Source of the DNA: an uncultured Eubacteriales bacterium
Lineage (GTDB): Bacteria > Bacillota > Clostridia > Oscillospirales > CAG-382
Direction of reading: 5' to 3'
Length of the DNA: 14,272 nucleotides
Assembly (NCBI GenBank): GCA_934479825.1
Contig: CAKSOW010000047.1
Span: 1-14,272 of the forward strand
The translations under genes and the position numbers were made by a program. Positions 14,222 through 14,272 of this stretch are shown in pieces. Numbering within the stretch: position 1 is the first letter of the stretch; every line of letters begins with the position of its first letter. The notes under the pieces were generated by a model, which made no database searches, was not told the DNA's origin, and worked only from the letters and a program-made list of their open reading frames with translations.

Positions 14222-14272
14222 CGGGAACTTATGGAACGTTATAAGCTATTATAAATCATTATGGTTCTCACA

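Overview
The window looks like a chromosomal segment of an anaerobic Firmicute, most likely a gut-type Clostridia (Oscillospiraceae/Ruminococcaceae-like). The reasons are the SD-rich starts (AAGGAG/GGAGG), near-consensus TTGACA-17-TATAAT promoters, the recA-recX and greA-lysS pairings, a DUF5596-type acyltransferase, and a cytoplasmic GH106-like glycosidase. This lineage call is inference from protein style, not from a database search. All genes between 98 and 11760 are on the minus strand; greA and lysS are on the plus strand, divergent from a PRPP synthetase gene.

Layout on the minus strand, in transcription order. prs (starting at 11760) is followed one base later by a GNAT acetyltransferase gene. 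A large GH106-like glycosidase gene (9980-7035) has its own promoter embedded in nested inverted repeats. It is followed by a 261-bp highly structured intergenic element (6761-7021), then a membrane-anchored XRE-type regulator and a PAP2-fold protein with two altered catalytic residues. Next come a terminator, a perfect consensus promoter and a ~270-nt leader with a 13-bp hairpin ahead of rpe. recA has its own extended -10 promoter and heads a tight cluster recA-recX-acyltransferase-nfeD-SPFH protein, ending in an intrinsic terminator at the left edge of the window.

On the plus strand, greA (12145-12630) and lysS (12716-14221) form the usual transcription-factor/tRNA-synthetase pair, with a GC hairpin between them.

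Most coding content is conserved housekeeping: DNA repair (recA/recX), pentose phosphate pathway (rpe), PRPP supply (prs), transcript cleavage (greA), lysyl-tRNA charging (lysS) and membrane quality control (nfeD/SPFH). The unusual material is mostly non-coding. The main items are a dispersed repeat with two partial copies (6871-6985 and 11945-11994), the first inside terminal inverted repeats that double as outward-facing terminators; a coaxial double-palindrome operator candidate over the GH106 promoter; and the hairpin leader of rpe. No CRISPR array, tRNA, rRNA, transposase or phage gene is visible.
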